DNA of 64,000 nt, from NCBI GenBank assembly GCA_025345505.1, contig JANVCC010000185.1, positions 329,757-393,756 of the forward strand. Reading direction: 5' to 3'. Below are positions 1 through 15,482 of the stretch, one piece after another; the first letter of the stretch is position 1; every line of letters begins with the position of its first letter. This stretch comes from Todiramphus chloris collaris (Eukaryota; Chordata; Aves; Coraciiformes; Alcedinidae). Both the position numbers and the translations under genes were made by a program. A model generated the notes under the pieces. That model saw only the letters and a list, made by a program, of their open reading frames with translations. It had not been told where the DNA came from and did not search any database.

Positions 1-1900
1 TACAGCCATACACAGCTAAAAAAATAGGGTGTTCACTTAAAAACAGAGTTCCCAATGCAAAAATATGTGGCAGTCCCTTCACAGTCACTGCTGAGCAGAA
101 ACGGGGTGTGCAGAACCAAGGGGACCCGGCTGCATCCATCAGGAGGGCAAAGAGTTGACAGCTTGTTCAGATAGGTCTCAAATGAGCCAGACCGTGCCCA
201 AATCCCACCAAACCCAAAAGACTTCAGGTACCTGCTAAGAGGTAAGCAAGCCCCCAAGTACCCCCTAACCACACAGAGCAGGCGCCTGCTGCCCTGGCCA
301 TGCTGCTGTGGGTGAAGCTGTCTGTCCCCTGCCACTCGACTGGGGGTGACGGGCTGGAGATAGAGCTGCACACAGAGGGACCAGCTGCTGCTCCGCAATG
401 CATGACATGGTTTGGGCACTGGGTTGCGTAAAGCACGAGCCTGAGCCCTTGAGCCTTTGGGTACTGTGGCTCCAGCTCCCATGGCTTTGCTGTGCTTCAG
501 GAGACTCCCTGTCCTTTCACTGCTGTGACCAAGCTCCAGGCTTCTAAGAACCCTTCCCTTCCTCCTGGATTCTGCTGTTAATTTCTAGTGACTTTTGGGG
601 ACAAGCAAAATTATTATGACACGGGTCTAATATGTGCTCGTGCAAACCCCAGCTTGCAGCATCCCTAGCAGCCGGTTTCCCTGGGGCACCTGGGGTGGTG
701 GCTTGGGAAACTGAAAGGGAGTCCTGAGCACAGTAGGAAGAGGTAAGTGGGTTCACATCATCCCTGGAAGGTTTGCCAGCATGAAGGACCTTTCCCATGC
801 AACGACGGCGCAGTGCGGTGGCCAAGCTGCTGCTGACAGTGTGGCAATGATCCCTTCAAAGGACCTGGAAATACTCATCTGACTCTGCAGGCTGGGTCTG
901 AAAAAATCCACTCAGCAGCCATTGTAACTAACCTGAATCACAACTCTGGCACAGCGAGCAGCAACTGAGCCATTGGATGTGGCTCTGGATGTTTTTGATG
1001 ACAGACTTTAAAGAAGAAGAGGAGAACAAAATGCCTAGGATTGTGTTTCAATCTCAGTGATTGCAACCACCACACTTTGTCTTCCACGTTGTGACTGTGA
1101 AACACATTTACCACCAGCCTGCAACTGGTTACAATACAGGGTTTAATCCATAGTACTGTGGTAAACTGGGGACTGAGAACAGCAGTGCCTGGTAGGAATA
1201 CTGCCCTTGACAGCCATCCCATGGAAACGTGCTGCTGCCCAGCTGGGAGCCCGGCTTGATCCCAGGATCAAGGACCGTGCTGCTCAGGAACCAGTTCTGA
1301 CTGCTGGGAAATCTCTATGTGCCACCGTTACAGATCTGGTAGCTGCACAAAAAAGACCTCTGAAGAAGCTCATACCCAGCATATTCATTCTGATCTCACC
1401 ATCATCTTTTTTTAATCTTGAGCAAACACTAAAACCTAATCAATCATCTTTTACTTAATTGCATCTTGTCACCACTTTAGCTTAACATGTATTCCTTGCT
1501 TAGCCAAAACAACATGATTGAAACACCATGAAGAGTTCACTTGATGCATTTATATTAGCCAGGGGTTAATTTCCTAGGGAAAATGATCACTGTAAGGTGC
1601 ATGTAATAAACTGCTGTCATGACCTCTAGCCTTCAAGCTCCCATATGTGCAATCATTGTTTGTGGTTTCCGTGGAAGTACCAGATGCTAAGAATTTTTGG
1701 CAAGAGTTTATCAATTTGACTCAGTGTAAGATATTACTGTGATATGGCCCATTAAACAGTTTACTTTCACCTGATCTGTGACACTCCCTTGACAATAGAA
1801 GAGTAAAGCAGAAATCAAAAAGGTCAGAGGTTGCTATATAATCTTTTACTGCAGGTCCCAGGTTAAAACCACAATGATCACACTCCAGTAGGGTAATTCA
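1..1900. other. 3' flank of LMX1B, no gene recognised
   Basis: This is mixed-composition DNA beyond the likely LMX1B 3' end. The largest open frame on the minus strand (149 codons at 33-482) has no recognisable domain and normal intergenic composition. I see no exon of a neighbouring gene. Runs of A with interspersed G occur at 1907-1934. Confidence 0.5.
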
Positions 1901-1940
1901 TTCCGCAAAAAAAAAAAGAAAAAAAGAAAAAAAAGTGACA

Positions 1941-1946
1941 TTTATT
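1941..1946 (-). terminator. Candidate distal poly(A) signal AATAAA with T-rich downstream element
   Basis: On the gene strand an ATTAAA (1956-1951) and an AATAAA (1946-1941) are followed within 10 nt by TGTCAC and then a T-rich tract of about 28 nt (plus 1907-1934). This is the best formed candidate poly(A) site in the 3' flank. Without transcript data it cannot be excluded that the A-rich tract on the plus strand is an old retroposon tail. Confidence 0.4.
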
Positions 1947-2305
1947 TTGCTTTAATGAACTTTGGCCTTTGCCAGATATAATGGGTCCACTGGAAATCAT
2001 TGGCTATGCATTCCTCCCCTTGACCAGCAGCAACCCACCGTGGCACGGGAAAAGTTCCACATGCCAGAGGGCTTGGCTGTGTCGCGCACATGGCACCAGA
2101 GATGGCAGATATGGGGGAACAAACAGCTAAGGCATTATCATACAATACACCAAGGGAAGAGGAGGTGGTAAGTGCAAGTACTGGGGAAGAAAAAACAGCA
2201 AACTATTAAATAAATAAAAAATAAACATTAAAAAAAAACCCCAAACTAATAAAAAAGCAAAATATTATGATTACTCAGCTATAAAATGGGATATCTGATT
2301 CTTTC

Positions 2306-2341
2306 CTTGGAACTAGATTGGTTTTTTCCAACATCCAACCC
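2306..2341 (+). repeat. Possible degraded CR1 LINE 3' end
   Basis: TTGGAACTAGAT followed after a short gap by TTCCAACATCCAACCC resembles the end of avian CR1 elements, which usually read TTGGAACTAGATGATC and then CCTTCCAACC. The terminal octamer repeats are missing, so this is a weak call. Confidence 0.3.
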
Positions 2342-4635
2342 AGAAGAAGAGGTAGAGTTGGGACAAGGCAGTTCTCTAACCTGCAGGTGACATTATAGTT
2401 CTCATGTAAGTCCCTGTAAACACTAAAAATGCCATTTTGATCCTGCCAGTAATACAGGATGAAGTGAGGTTGTGCCTATGTGTAGAGTTTATGAACCTGG
2501 TACATTTGAGATGGTGAAGATGCTTTTCTGTGACTCTAAAGTAGCACAGCAGAAGGGTGGGAAGGAACTTGATGAATCCATTGAGATCAGTGGTGACAAA
2601 TGTTTATAATGTGCCATGTGAAGTCTGCTTGCCTTCTCCCTGCAAGCAGTGAGGATCACCTGAGTTCTTTATAGATGTTTGCTATCATGCAGAGAGAAAG
2701 GAAATTGTTATTTATTTTGATACACAAGGAAAGGGAAAAATAATTGGAGGGGATGGGTAAGAAAAGAAATTTTTTCCAATTTCAAACCATATCCAGGGGG
2801 CTCATACCCCTCAACTGAAAATCTACACTCCATCCAAAAGCGAGAGAAGGGTTGCTAGCAAAAGCATACAAGTGTGATAGACCCGTCTCCCTGGGCATGG
2901 CAGCCTGCAGCTTGGGCTGCCACCATGGAGGGAGGAGATAGCGATCTGCAGGGAGAGGAGTGTCAGCCCAGCATCCCTGCCGAGACGCTGGTCCCTTCTC
3001 TGGCGAAGGGCCGCGTGTGCAGCGGATGGCGGATCTGCCACCCCGTCGCAGCGGGAAGGGTTTGCCTGGGGTCTGCACTTTGCACCACGCACACATTCCT
3101 CTCACCCGGTGCTTTCCTCACCTCCACAGAGGGAAATCACAAGCACTTCTCCTGCAGATAAAACCCTGCTTCCCAAGAAACTTCTGAGAGGCTTGGCTTA
3201 CATTTCCATGCCGAGGGGGATCTGATCTGATTTTTCCCCTTGGACCTATCATCTGATCTTTGCCGCTCACCCCTCAGGGACACGAGGAGGACCAAGGACT
3301 CTGGATGGAAGCGAAGGGGTGGGTGGGCAGCTGTCTGCAGGCATCCCCGGCAGGACCCTTCTCTGCCGAGGCCACTCTCCCTGGGAGCTGAGGCTGTGGG
3401 GAGGGCTCTGGCCTCCCCCCATGACGGGAGTCCCAAAGTGCTGGGTGCCTGTGGGAGGTGCTGAGCCCGCGGGCGACTCTGCAGAGCTGGTTGGGTACCA
3501 GTCCTCAGTCTGGAGGAGTCACATTAGCCAACACTTCGGACTTGTTTTCAGCTATTATAGTCAATATATTAAAGGTATTTATTTAAGAAAGTGCCTACCC
3601 TGCCAATCTTTCCCCATGAGCTCTATTTTAAACACACCCTATAATTACTGATATTACCCTGGCAAATTTTCCCCATGAAGTTTTCTCCACTAAGAGCCAT
3701 GACGGTACTTGTCCGCCTCTCCACATTATAATTATCACCAGGCAATATTTATAACTATACTATTATTATTTATGATATTTTATGCCCTACGAAAACCTAT
3801 ATGACATATGCTCAAACTTCATCATCTGAGACATTCAGACTTCAGCTGGGACATTCCCTTCAATTTGTGTGCTTGTTCTTATTTGCACTAATAGGTTAGT
3901 TGGAGTATTTATGGCAAAGACAGGAGTCCCTTAGTGTAAAACCTGCAGGACTTGGGTTAGACTCCAGCTCAACATATCTAATCCTCCCATTGTGATCTCT
4001 TTCATAATTTTTTTTCCCCAGTTGGTGCGCATTTCAGAACTTCTGATGGTTCAGGCTAGAACTGTGTATCATAGATTCTTGCTGAGGCGAGATAATTAAC
4101 TAAAGGAGTGCTTAATTATTCCAGATGGACAATGGAGCATAGCACATTTATGCCTCATGCAAAACATAAATAAACAGAACAGAACGAACAACATATGTTT
4201 GCCAATCATGGTCCAGACTCGAGATTTGGCACTGCAATACTTACAAACAAATGCAAATGTTTCATTCTCACCCCTTGGAAAAAAAATTAAATAAAACTCT
4301 GTCTTGTAAGCACCTTTAGTTTTAATTATTTAAGATCAATACTAACCTAAACGCCTCTGTCCCTAACATGCATCTCCTCTCCAGGGTCATAGACCTTTCT
4401 TATTATGAAATCACTGGCTTTCTCCACAAATATTACTGTCAACCAGTTTCCCCAGTATCATACGCATAGGGCTATAAACTAATGAGCAGATCTAGGTTAT
4501 GCAGAAAAAGTGTAGAAAGGAAACAAATGTTGAACGTCACATTTACATTAACTTTTCACAGTTCAAATGGCAATTTATCCACAACATAGTATGAGTCATG
4601 CAGTAAGAAAAGGGAGGAATCTCTAGTTTCTTCGA

Positions 4636-4641
4636 TTTATT
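4636..4641 (-). terminator. Candidate poly(A) signal AATAAA, 0.47 kb after stop
   Basis: The plus strand reads TTTATT here, which is AATAAA on the gene strand. The following gene-strand sequence contains TTCCTCCCTTTTCTTACTG, a pyrimidine-rich tract at a suitable distance for a downstream element. This would give a short 3' UTR. Confidence 0.35.
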
Positions 4642-4678
4642 TGTCATATGGTTGACTGATGTCAGTATCAGTGGCTTT

Positions 4679-4695
4679 AAAAAAAAAAAAAAAAA
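4679..4695 (+). repeat. A17 homopolymer
   Basis: A run of seventeen A lies in the 3' flank. On the gene strand it reads as a T run. It has no obvious retroposon body attached. Confidence 0.8.
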
Positions 4696-4897
4696 GTTTA
4701 AACATCCAAAAGAAAGGAAGAGAGAAAGGAGGAAAAGGTCTAGCTTGCCACAAAATCCATTTCCTTTGCAACGATGAGCTCAAACCAAGTCAAACCAAAG
4801 GCTACTGACGAGCAGGGTCTTCTGTTCCTTCTGTGCTTGTCTCGTGGTCTGGTGCAAGCTGGGAATCAAGGGGATGGGGCTGGTGGATGTGTTTTGT

Positions 4898-4959
4898 TTA
4901 TATATATATGTATGTATGTAGGTATTCATGTATATATACATACACACACATATATGCAT
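4898..4959 (+). repeat. TA/TATG/CA compound microsatellite
   Basis: (TA)n runs into (TATG)n, a short spacer, and then TATATATACATACACACACATA. The block is rich in purine-pyrimidine alternation and contains the palindrome ATGTATATATACAT. It lies 150 bp beyond the LMX1B stop on the gene strand, so if the long 3' UTR is used it would be transcribed and could form a hairpin. Confidence 0.8.
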
Positions 4960-5101
4960 TCAGATACAGTCTTCCTAAAAATGCTCTTTGCAGTCCAGAG
5001 GCAGCAGGAGTCACTGTGAAGGAAGAGCTGCACAACATATGGCTGTAGAGTCTGCACTGGAAAAAGTCACTGGCTAAATATACGCCGGCTGTTTGTTTTC
5101 T

Positions 5102-5107
5102 TTTATT
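5102..5107 (-). terminator. Proximal AATAAA hexamer right after LMX1B stop
   Basis: The minus strand reads TGA AA ATAAAAG, giving a canonical AATAAA hexamer starting 2 nt after the stop codon. Use of this signal would leave a 3' UTR of only some 20 to 30 nt. The following minus-strand sequence is T/G-containing (GAAAACAAACAGCC, then GGCGTATATTTAGCC), so a downstream element is not obvious. It may be unused. Confidence 0.4.
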
Positions 5108-5108
5108 T

Positions 5109-7002
<1,894 letters not shown>

Positions 7003-7164
7003 CATAAGGGTTCATGTGGTCGCCTGGCATTTGTGGAGGGGTAAGACCCTGCTGAAACGGGTCTGTGCCATAACTGCTTTGATCCATTGCTACAATCTGC
7101 TGCTGTGGTGGTGCAAGTGGTGTGTAAGACGTCATCATCCCTTCCATTCGGTTGGACATTACTT
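7003..7164 (-). CDS. LMX1B: LMX1B exon 7: proline/glutamine-rich C-terminal activation region
   Basis: This exon of 162 bp has acceptor TTTGCAG before 7164 and donor TATG|GTAAGG after 7003. The first codon completes Glu from exon 6. It reads [20 protein letters not shown], then [13 protein letters not shown], then [21 protein letters not shown], and the last base opens the Gly codon shared with exon 8. This Pro/Gln-rich region is part of the C-terminal transactivation portion in LMX1B (family knowledge). The DHMNPYG segment is retained, joined directly to NDSIFHD in exon 8, so the donor used here is the longer-form one. If the intron is not spliced, the frame stops after about ten more codons. 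Confidence 0.96.
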
Positions 7165-8033
7165 CTGCAAAGCAAACAGAGGGGCACAGTCACTGCTTAG
7201 GAGCAAAAAGGCAGCAGACAGCAGCATCAGTGGCAATACTGAGCCGAGTGCAGAGTGCATCCAGCTGTGTGTGTGTCCTGTCATTTGGAGGAGCCTTCCA
7301 AATTCTGTCTGAGAGTACAACCCTGAGCTGTAAATTGAAAGACATGTAATTTCTGATTGTGTAATTTCTGCAGCTGCTGGGCACTGGACCGTATCTTCTC
7401 CAAAGTCTGTCCTGCATGTTAACATAGCAAGTGACATAGCTCTGCTATTCTCTCACTTCTGTTGGTAACAGTTTTTCTGGTTCTACATGAAGAGGAGGAT
7501 TTGAGGCTGCAAGGCCTTGGGAGTTGGAGAACCTCAAGAGCAACCATGCAGCAGCTGGGCAAGCCCTGGTGCTTCTGCGCAGCTCTGGTCCCAGGGTCCA
7601 GCCAGCTGCCGGGGCACGGGAGATGCTACCTGTGCCTTGGCTGGAGCAGTGATGCTGATGCCCTTGCAAGAAGCCTGCAGATGCCCAGCTGAGCACGGTC
7701 ACACTTTCTTCAGGAGAAAACAAAATGGAGAATCTACCTGGAAAGAGCCTCCTGGAGATCTCCTCCAGTGAAAGTGCCTCTGTTTTCTAGAAAAGAGGTA
7801 ACAGCTTCTGTGTAAGCACCTCCAGGGTCTGGCCCCATGGGAGAACCCTGGGATAACCTGGGCTGGGGTCTCAGACACAGCACCTCTGCGTGTTCCACTG
7901 AGGATGGCACACAGTATCCACAGCCCTGTGCATGCCCTGTATGGCCACACATACAACAGTACGCAGCAATGGCACTGCAAGAAACCTTGCAGATTCTTTT
8001 CCCCTTGCTTTGCCTTCATCACAAATCCCCTAC
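7165..8033 (-). other. LMX1B intron 6
   Basis: An intron of 869 bp, donor GTAGGG, acceptor preceded by the pyrimidine-rich CCCCTCTGTTTGCTTTGCAG. It is GC-richer than the other introns. The open frame continuing from exon 6 into this intron is read-through only. Confidence 0.9.
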
Positions 8034-8100
8034 CTTGCCCTAGTCGCTGCGAGTTTTGTTGCTCCTGCTGCTGCTGATGTCTTCGTGCTAGTTTTTTCAT
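8034..8100 (-). CDS. LMX1B: LMX1B exon 6: end of homeodomain and Gln-rich stretch
   Basis: This exon of 67 bp has acceptor TTTCATTCAG directly before the first codon and donor CAAG|GTAGGG after 8034. It encodes MKKLARRHQQQQEQQNSQRLGQ except for the last residues of that string that fall within 22 codons, plus the first base of a Glu codon. MKKL closes the homeodomain. The Gln run comes from four CAG codons followed by GAG CAA CAA, a short pure CAG tract that could vary in length between individuals. Reading past the donor keeps an open frame for a while (to about 7699), but that extension does not resemble the family and is intronic. Confidence 0.95.
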
Positions 8101-8405
8101 CTGAATGAAAAAGAACAGAACAATCTCATGGTTCTGAATGCAACGATTTTGTTTCTTACAAAACCCTCTGCAAACATTGAATCAATTAATGCAGACCATT
8201 TATATTAATGCACACACCGCTGTGGGTTCAGTTTCATTTCTAAGCTTAAATATTTCAGTTTCCAGTTCATATGTGCATGAGAAATTTACTCCCAACCCCA
8301 TGTTGCTTGGAGCACACGAACTTAATGTCTGTGTTTGAAAGCTGCCTTTCTCCTGTGGTTGTAGACAGCAGCATTCTAGTTTTGAGAACCTGACAAACCA
8401 CCTAC
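8101..8405 (-). other. LMX1B intron 5
   Basis: A compact intron of 305 bp within the homeodomain coding region, donor GTAGGT, acceptor with a long pyrimidine tract (GTTCTTTTTCATTCAG). Nothing else is seen in it. Confidence 0.9.
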
Positions 8406-8483
8406 CTTTGCTCTTTGGTTTTGAAACCAGACCTGGACAACTCGCACACTGAGTCCTGTTTCCGCTGCTAGTGTTTCTCTGAC
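8406..8483 (-). CDS. LMX1B: LMX1B exon 5: homeodomain helices 2-3
   Basis: This short exon of 78 bp has 26 codons and phase 0 at both ends. The minus-strand acceptor is TTCTGTAG before 8483 and the donor is AAG|GTAGGT after 8406. It encodes [10 protein letters not shown], then [16 protein letters not shown], which is the end of helix 2, the turn and the recognition helix. The invariant WFQN core is intact, with Gln at homeodomain position 50 and Asn at 51. That fits recognition of TAATTA-type FLAT elements, as known for LMX1 proteins. An exon this short is too small to appear as a standalone open frame and was found by joining splice sites. Confidence 0.96.
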
Positions 8484-9428
8484 CTACAGAAGGAAATGTT
8501 TAATGATGTAATTTTTTATATTAAAAAAAAAACCCCAACTAATCAGTTACATTAGCAGGAGTATGACAATAAAAACTGCATGTACAGAATGAAGTTTTTT
8601 TTAATTCTACCTATTTTTGCATAGTTTGTTCAAGTTCTGCCCTTCAGGTCACTACCACTTTCATAAGTACAGAACAAATAGTCTGAGCTTTGTAAAACGA
8701 TAGTAGGTCATTTCATAATTTTTATTTTGCCCATAAAAACGTTCCACACAAAAAAAGACAAATATGGCTGTGAACAATTTTCATATTGTTGTGGTACAAT
8801 TTCATACTTTAAAAGTGCAAAAAGGCACACTGCACTATCTCAAAATACATACTTTGTATGTCAGCAGAAGAATGTCACTTCTTGCAAAAATGACAGCTTC
8901 AGGATGCAACTTGATTTTTTCCAGTCAAACTTAGGAGGAAACAGTTACCTGGGGTGCTTTTCACAAAGATTTGATTTTCACAGCTTCATCAGTGAAACAA
9001 TATGTTATATCTTTCTCTAGTTGTTACAAACAAGATCAATAGCAGGGTTAAGTTTCATAAAAAGCAAGACCAGAAGGACAAGTAGTGGGACAAAAGCTGA
9101 GTCCCCATCTCCCTAGAGTGTGAGTCCCTCTGCAATGGAAAGGAGACAGGCAAAAGCCACTTGTTTACCTGGGCATGTTTTGTAAGAACCAAATATTGTT
9201 GTTCAGCAGGAATCGGTCACAGGGTTGCTCTGCATACCATGGGTGAACAGCCACAAATTACAATGAGCTGGTTGGTCCTAAGCTGCTGATCGCTCCAGGC
9301 TGAGAAAGTGTTTGTGTGAGCATCACCTGCTGCTGTCCCTGGAAGGGGCACGGGGCTATCTGGAGCTGTGGCCTGATCCTGTCACCCTGTGACAAAAGCT
9401 GACTTCAGGTTCTTGATGAAGCACCTAC
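8484..9428 (-). other. LMX1B intron 4
   Basis: An intron of 945 bp that interrupts the homeodomain between CRK and VRE, a position I remember as conserved in LMX1 genes. It is AT-rich near exon 5 with a short A run around 8523. No other feature is supported. Confidence 0.9.
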
Positions 9429-9607
9429 CTTCCTACAGGGCTTGGAAGACACTTCAAAGGATGCTTTGAATGCTCGTCTCTGCTGTGTAGTAAGTATTGT
9501 CCTTGGCCGTTTAGGTCTTCTTGGATCCTTCCCATCATCACTTCCTTTTCCTTGGGTTACTTGTCCTTTGGTGGGCTTCACGTCCCCGTCTTCATCATCA
9601 CTTTTAA
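9429..9607 (-). CDS. LMX1B: LMX1B exon 4: acidic linker and first part of homeodomain
   Basis: This exon of 179 bp has acceptor TTTCACCAG before 9607 and donor AAG|GTAGGT after 9429. The first codon is split with exon 3 and gives Val. It reads [16 protein letters not shown], then a Gly/Ser/Asp stretch, then the homeodomain N-terminal arm [18 protein letters not shown] and helix 1 to helix 2 ([10 protein letters not shown]). The basic arm RPKRPR contacts the DNA minor groove in this family. The acidic linker separates LIM2 from the homeodomain and is the most divergent part compared with the mammalian protein as I remember it. It ends in phase 0, so exon 5 begins on a codon boundary. The whole frame is open with no anomalies. 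Confidence 0.97.
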
Positions 9608-14505
<4,898 letters not shown>

Positions 14506-14563
14506 CCTGACTGGCACCGGCTCGTTTATACCCCTGTGACGGGATAAAATCCCACCGAGGCCG

Positions 14564-14621
14564 CCGGGTGGGACGGGATGGGATGGGATGGGCCAGGCCG
14601 GGCCGGGTGGGACGGGATGGG
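14564..14621 (+). repeat. GGGAT/GGGAC short tandem repeat with G-quadruplex motif
   Basis: Six GGG runs at 14566, 14570, 14575, 14580, 14585 and 14590 are separated by 1-2 nt loops, a near ideal parallel G-quadruplex on the plus strand. A 19-bp segment CCGGGTGGGACGGGATGGG occurs at 14564-14582 and again at 14603-14621, a 39-bp step. The G-rich strand is the template strand for LMX1B transcription. Confidence 0.85.
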
Positions 14622-14871
14622 CAGGCGCGGCGCGTGGTCCAGCTCCGGGGGCCGCAGGTGGAGCAGCCAGGCCGGGAGAGGCGGCGGCTGCCGCTGCTCC
14701 CGCAGCCTCCCGGTCCCGGCTTCGCCCACACCTCAAACGAGCGCCGCCGGTCCGAGGGCTCTTCAACCAGAAACTTCAGAAAGAGCCCGCGGTCCCGCCG
14801 CTGCAGCCCCCGCCACCTGCCCGCGCCTCTGCGGGGACAGAGCCCGCCCGGCGGTCGCGCCGCGGGTGAAA

Positions 14872-14979
14872 CCCCCCCCCCCCCCCCCCCCCCCGGGGCC
14901 CGGCCCCCCGCCCGGGCCCCCGGGGGGGCGGGGCCCGGGGGGGGGGCGCCCCCCGGGGGAAACCCCCCCCCCCCCCCCC
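14872..14979 (+). repeat. C23 / G10 / C17 low-complexity tract
   Basis: A run of 23 C (14872-14894), an almost pure G/C stretch with self-complementary CCCGGGCCCC-type words, a G10 run (14937-14946) and a run of 17 C (14963-14979). Both C runs are preceded by GAAAC. Such a tract can fold strongly and is also where sequencing or assembly errors are most likely. Confidence 0.85.
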
Positions 14980-15436
14980 GCGCAGGGGCCGAGTGCCCGG
15001 CACGGGGCCCTGGGGGGCAGCGAGCTGGGGGTGCTGCTCCCCCGCGGGCACGGCCCGGGGCTCAAGCAGGCACCGGGAGCCGGAGGACTCGTTCCTCTGA
15101 AAGCTGAGGCTGGCGGAGATGACGGCTCCGGCACCGGGTGCAGCTGAACCGGCCCGGGCCGCCCCGCTGCAGCCGCCGAGCCTGCGCGCAGCCCCGCGCA
15201 GAGAGTGCGGAGCGGCCGCGGACGGGTTCCCACCTCCCCCCCGGGGGGGCAGAGGACGGGGAGCCGGCCGGGGGCCGCTGATGCAGGGAGCGGTGCGGGG
15301 CCGGCAGGATCGGGCCCGGCGCTGCGGGGCTGGGCGGATCGCCCCGGCCGGGCTGTGACCCGCTCCCCGATTCCCTTCCGAGCCAACCGTCCCGCCAAAG
15401 TGAGAACACAAATGTCACAGCGTTTACAAATTATTT

Positions 15437-15482
15437 TAATTAGGAAAGCATATACCCTCCTTCACATTTCCTCTAATTAGGA
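15437..15482 (+). promoter_or_regulatory. Paired TAATTAGGA homeodomain-type sites at CpG island edge
   Basis: TAATTAGGA occurs at 15437-15445 and again at 15474-15482, 37 bp apart in the same orientation, in an AT-rich strip that begins right where the CpG island ends. TAATTA is the core recognised by LMX1-type homeodomains, so direct autoregulation is possible. Function is inferred from the motif only. Confidence 0.3.

Larger units (their letters stand above)
1920..5108 (-). other. LMX1B: LMX1B 3' UTR and immediate 3' flank (extent inferred)
   Basis: This stretch of about 3.2 kb lies downstream of the LMX1B stop codon and has no coding content I can support. It is mostly AT-rich with several minus-strand AATAAA hexamers. 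The most plausible distal end is near 1920, where a hexamer is followed by a T-rich stretch on the minus strand. The part at about 3540-3860 is AT-rich, low in CpG and looks like typical conserved 3' UTR. A GC-richer segment occupies about 2880-3480. The real 3' end cannot be fixed without transcript data. Confidence 0.45.
14510..15395. promoter_or_regulatory. Intronic CpG island
   Basis: About 0.9 kb of very GC-rich, CpG-dense DNA stands out sharply from AT-rich flanks on both sides, with GC boxes such as GGGGCGGGG near 14923. It lies about 1.8 kb upstream of exon 3 on the gene strand, far from the expected LMX1B start upstream of exon 1. It could be an alternative promoter, an antisense or enhancer-type transcript start, or an orphan island. 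The long open frames across it on both strands (up to 211 codons) are what GC-rich DNA with few stops produces and show no domain. No strong splice donor joining to exon 3 could be picked. CAG|GTAAAC at 15525-15520 on the minus strand is the nearest candidate but lies upstream of the island on the gene strand. Confidence 0.7.

Noticed and set aside
7699-8100. 133-codon frame starting at exon 6 and running into intron 6
   Set aside because: Only the first 22 codons match LMX1B. A good GT donor follows them and the remainder has no family similarity.
14763-15411. Two overlapping minus-strand open frames of 211 codons and plus-strand frames of 179-189 codons in the CpG island
   Set aside because: They overlap in several frames on both strands, are made of Pro, Gly, Ala and Arg, and run through homopolymer C tracts. 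GC-rich DNA has few stops, so this is composition rather than coding.
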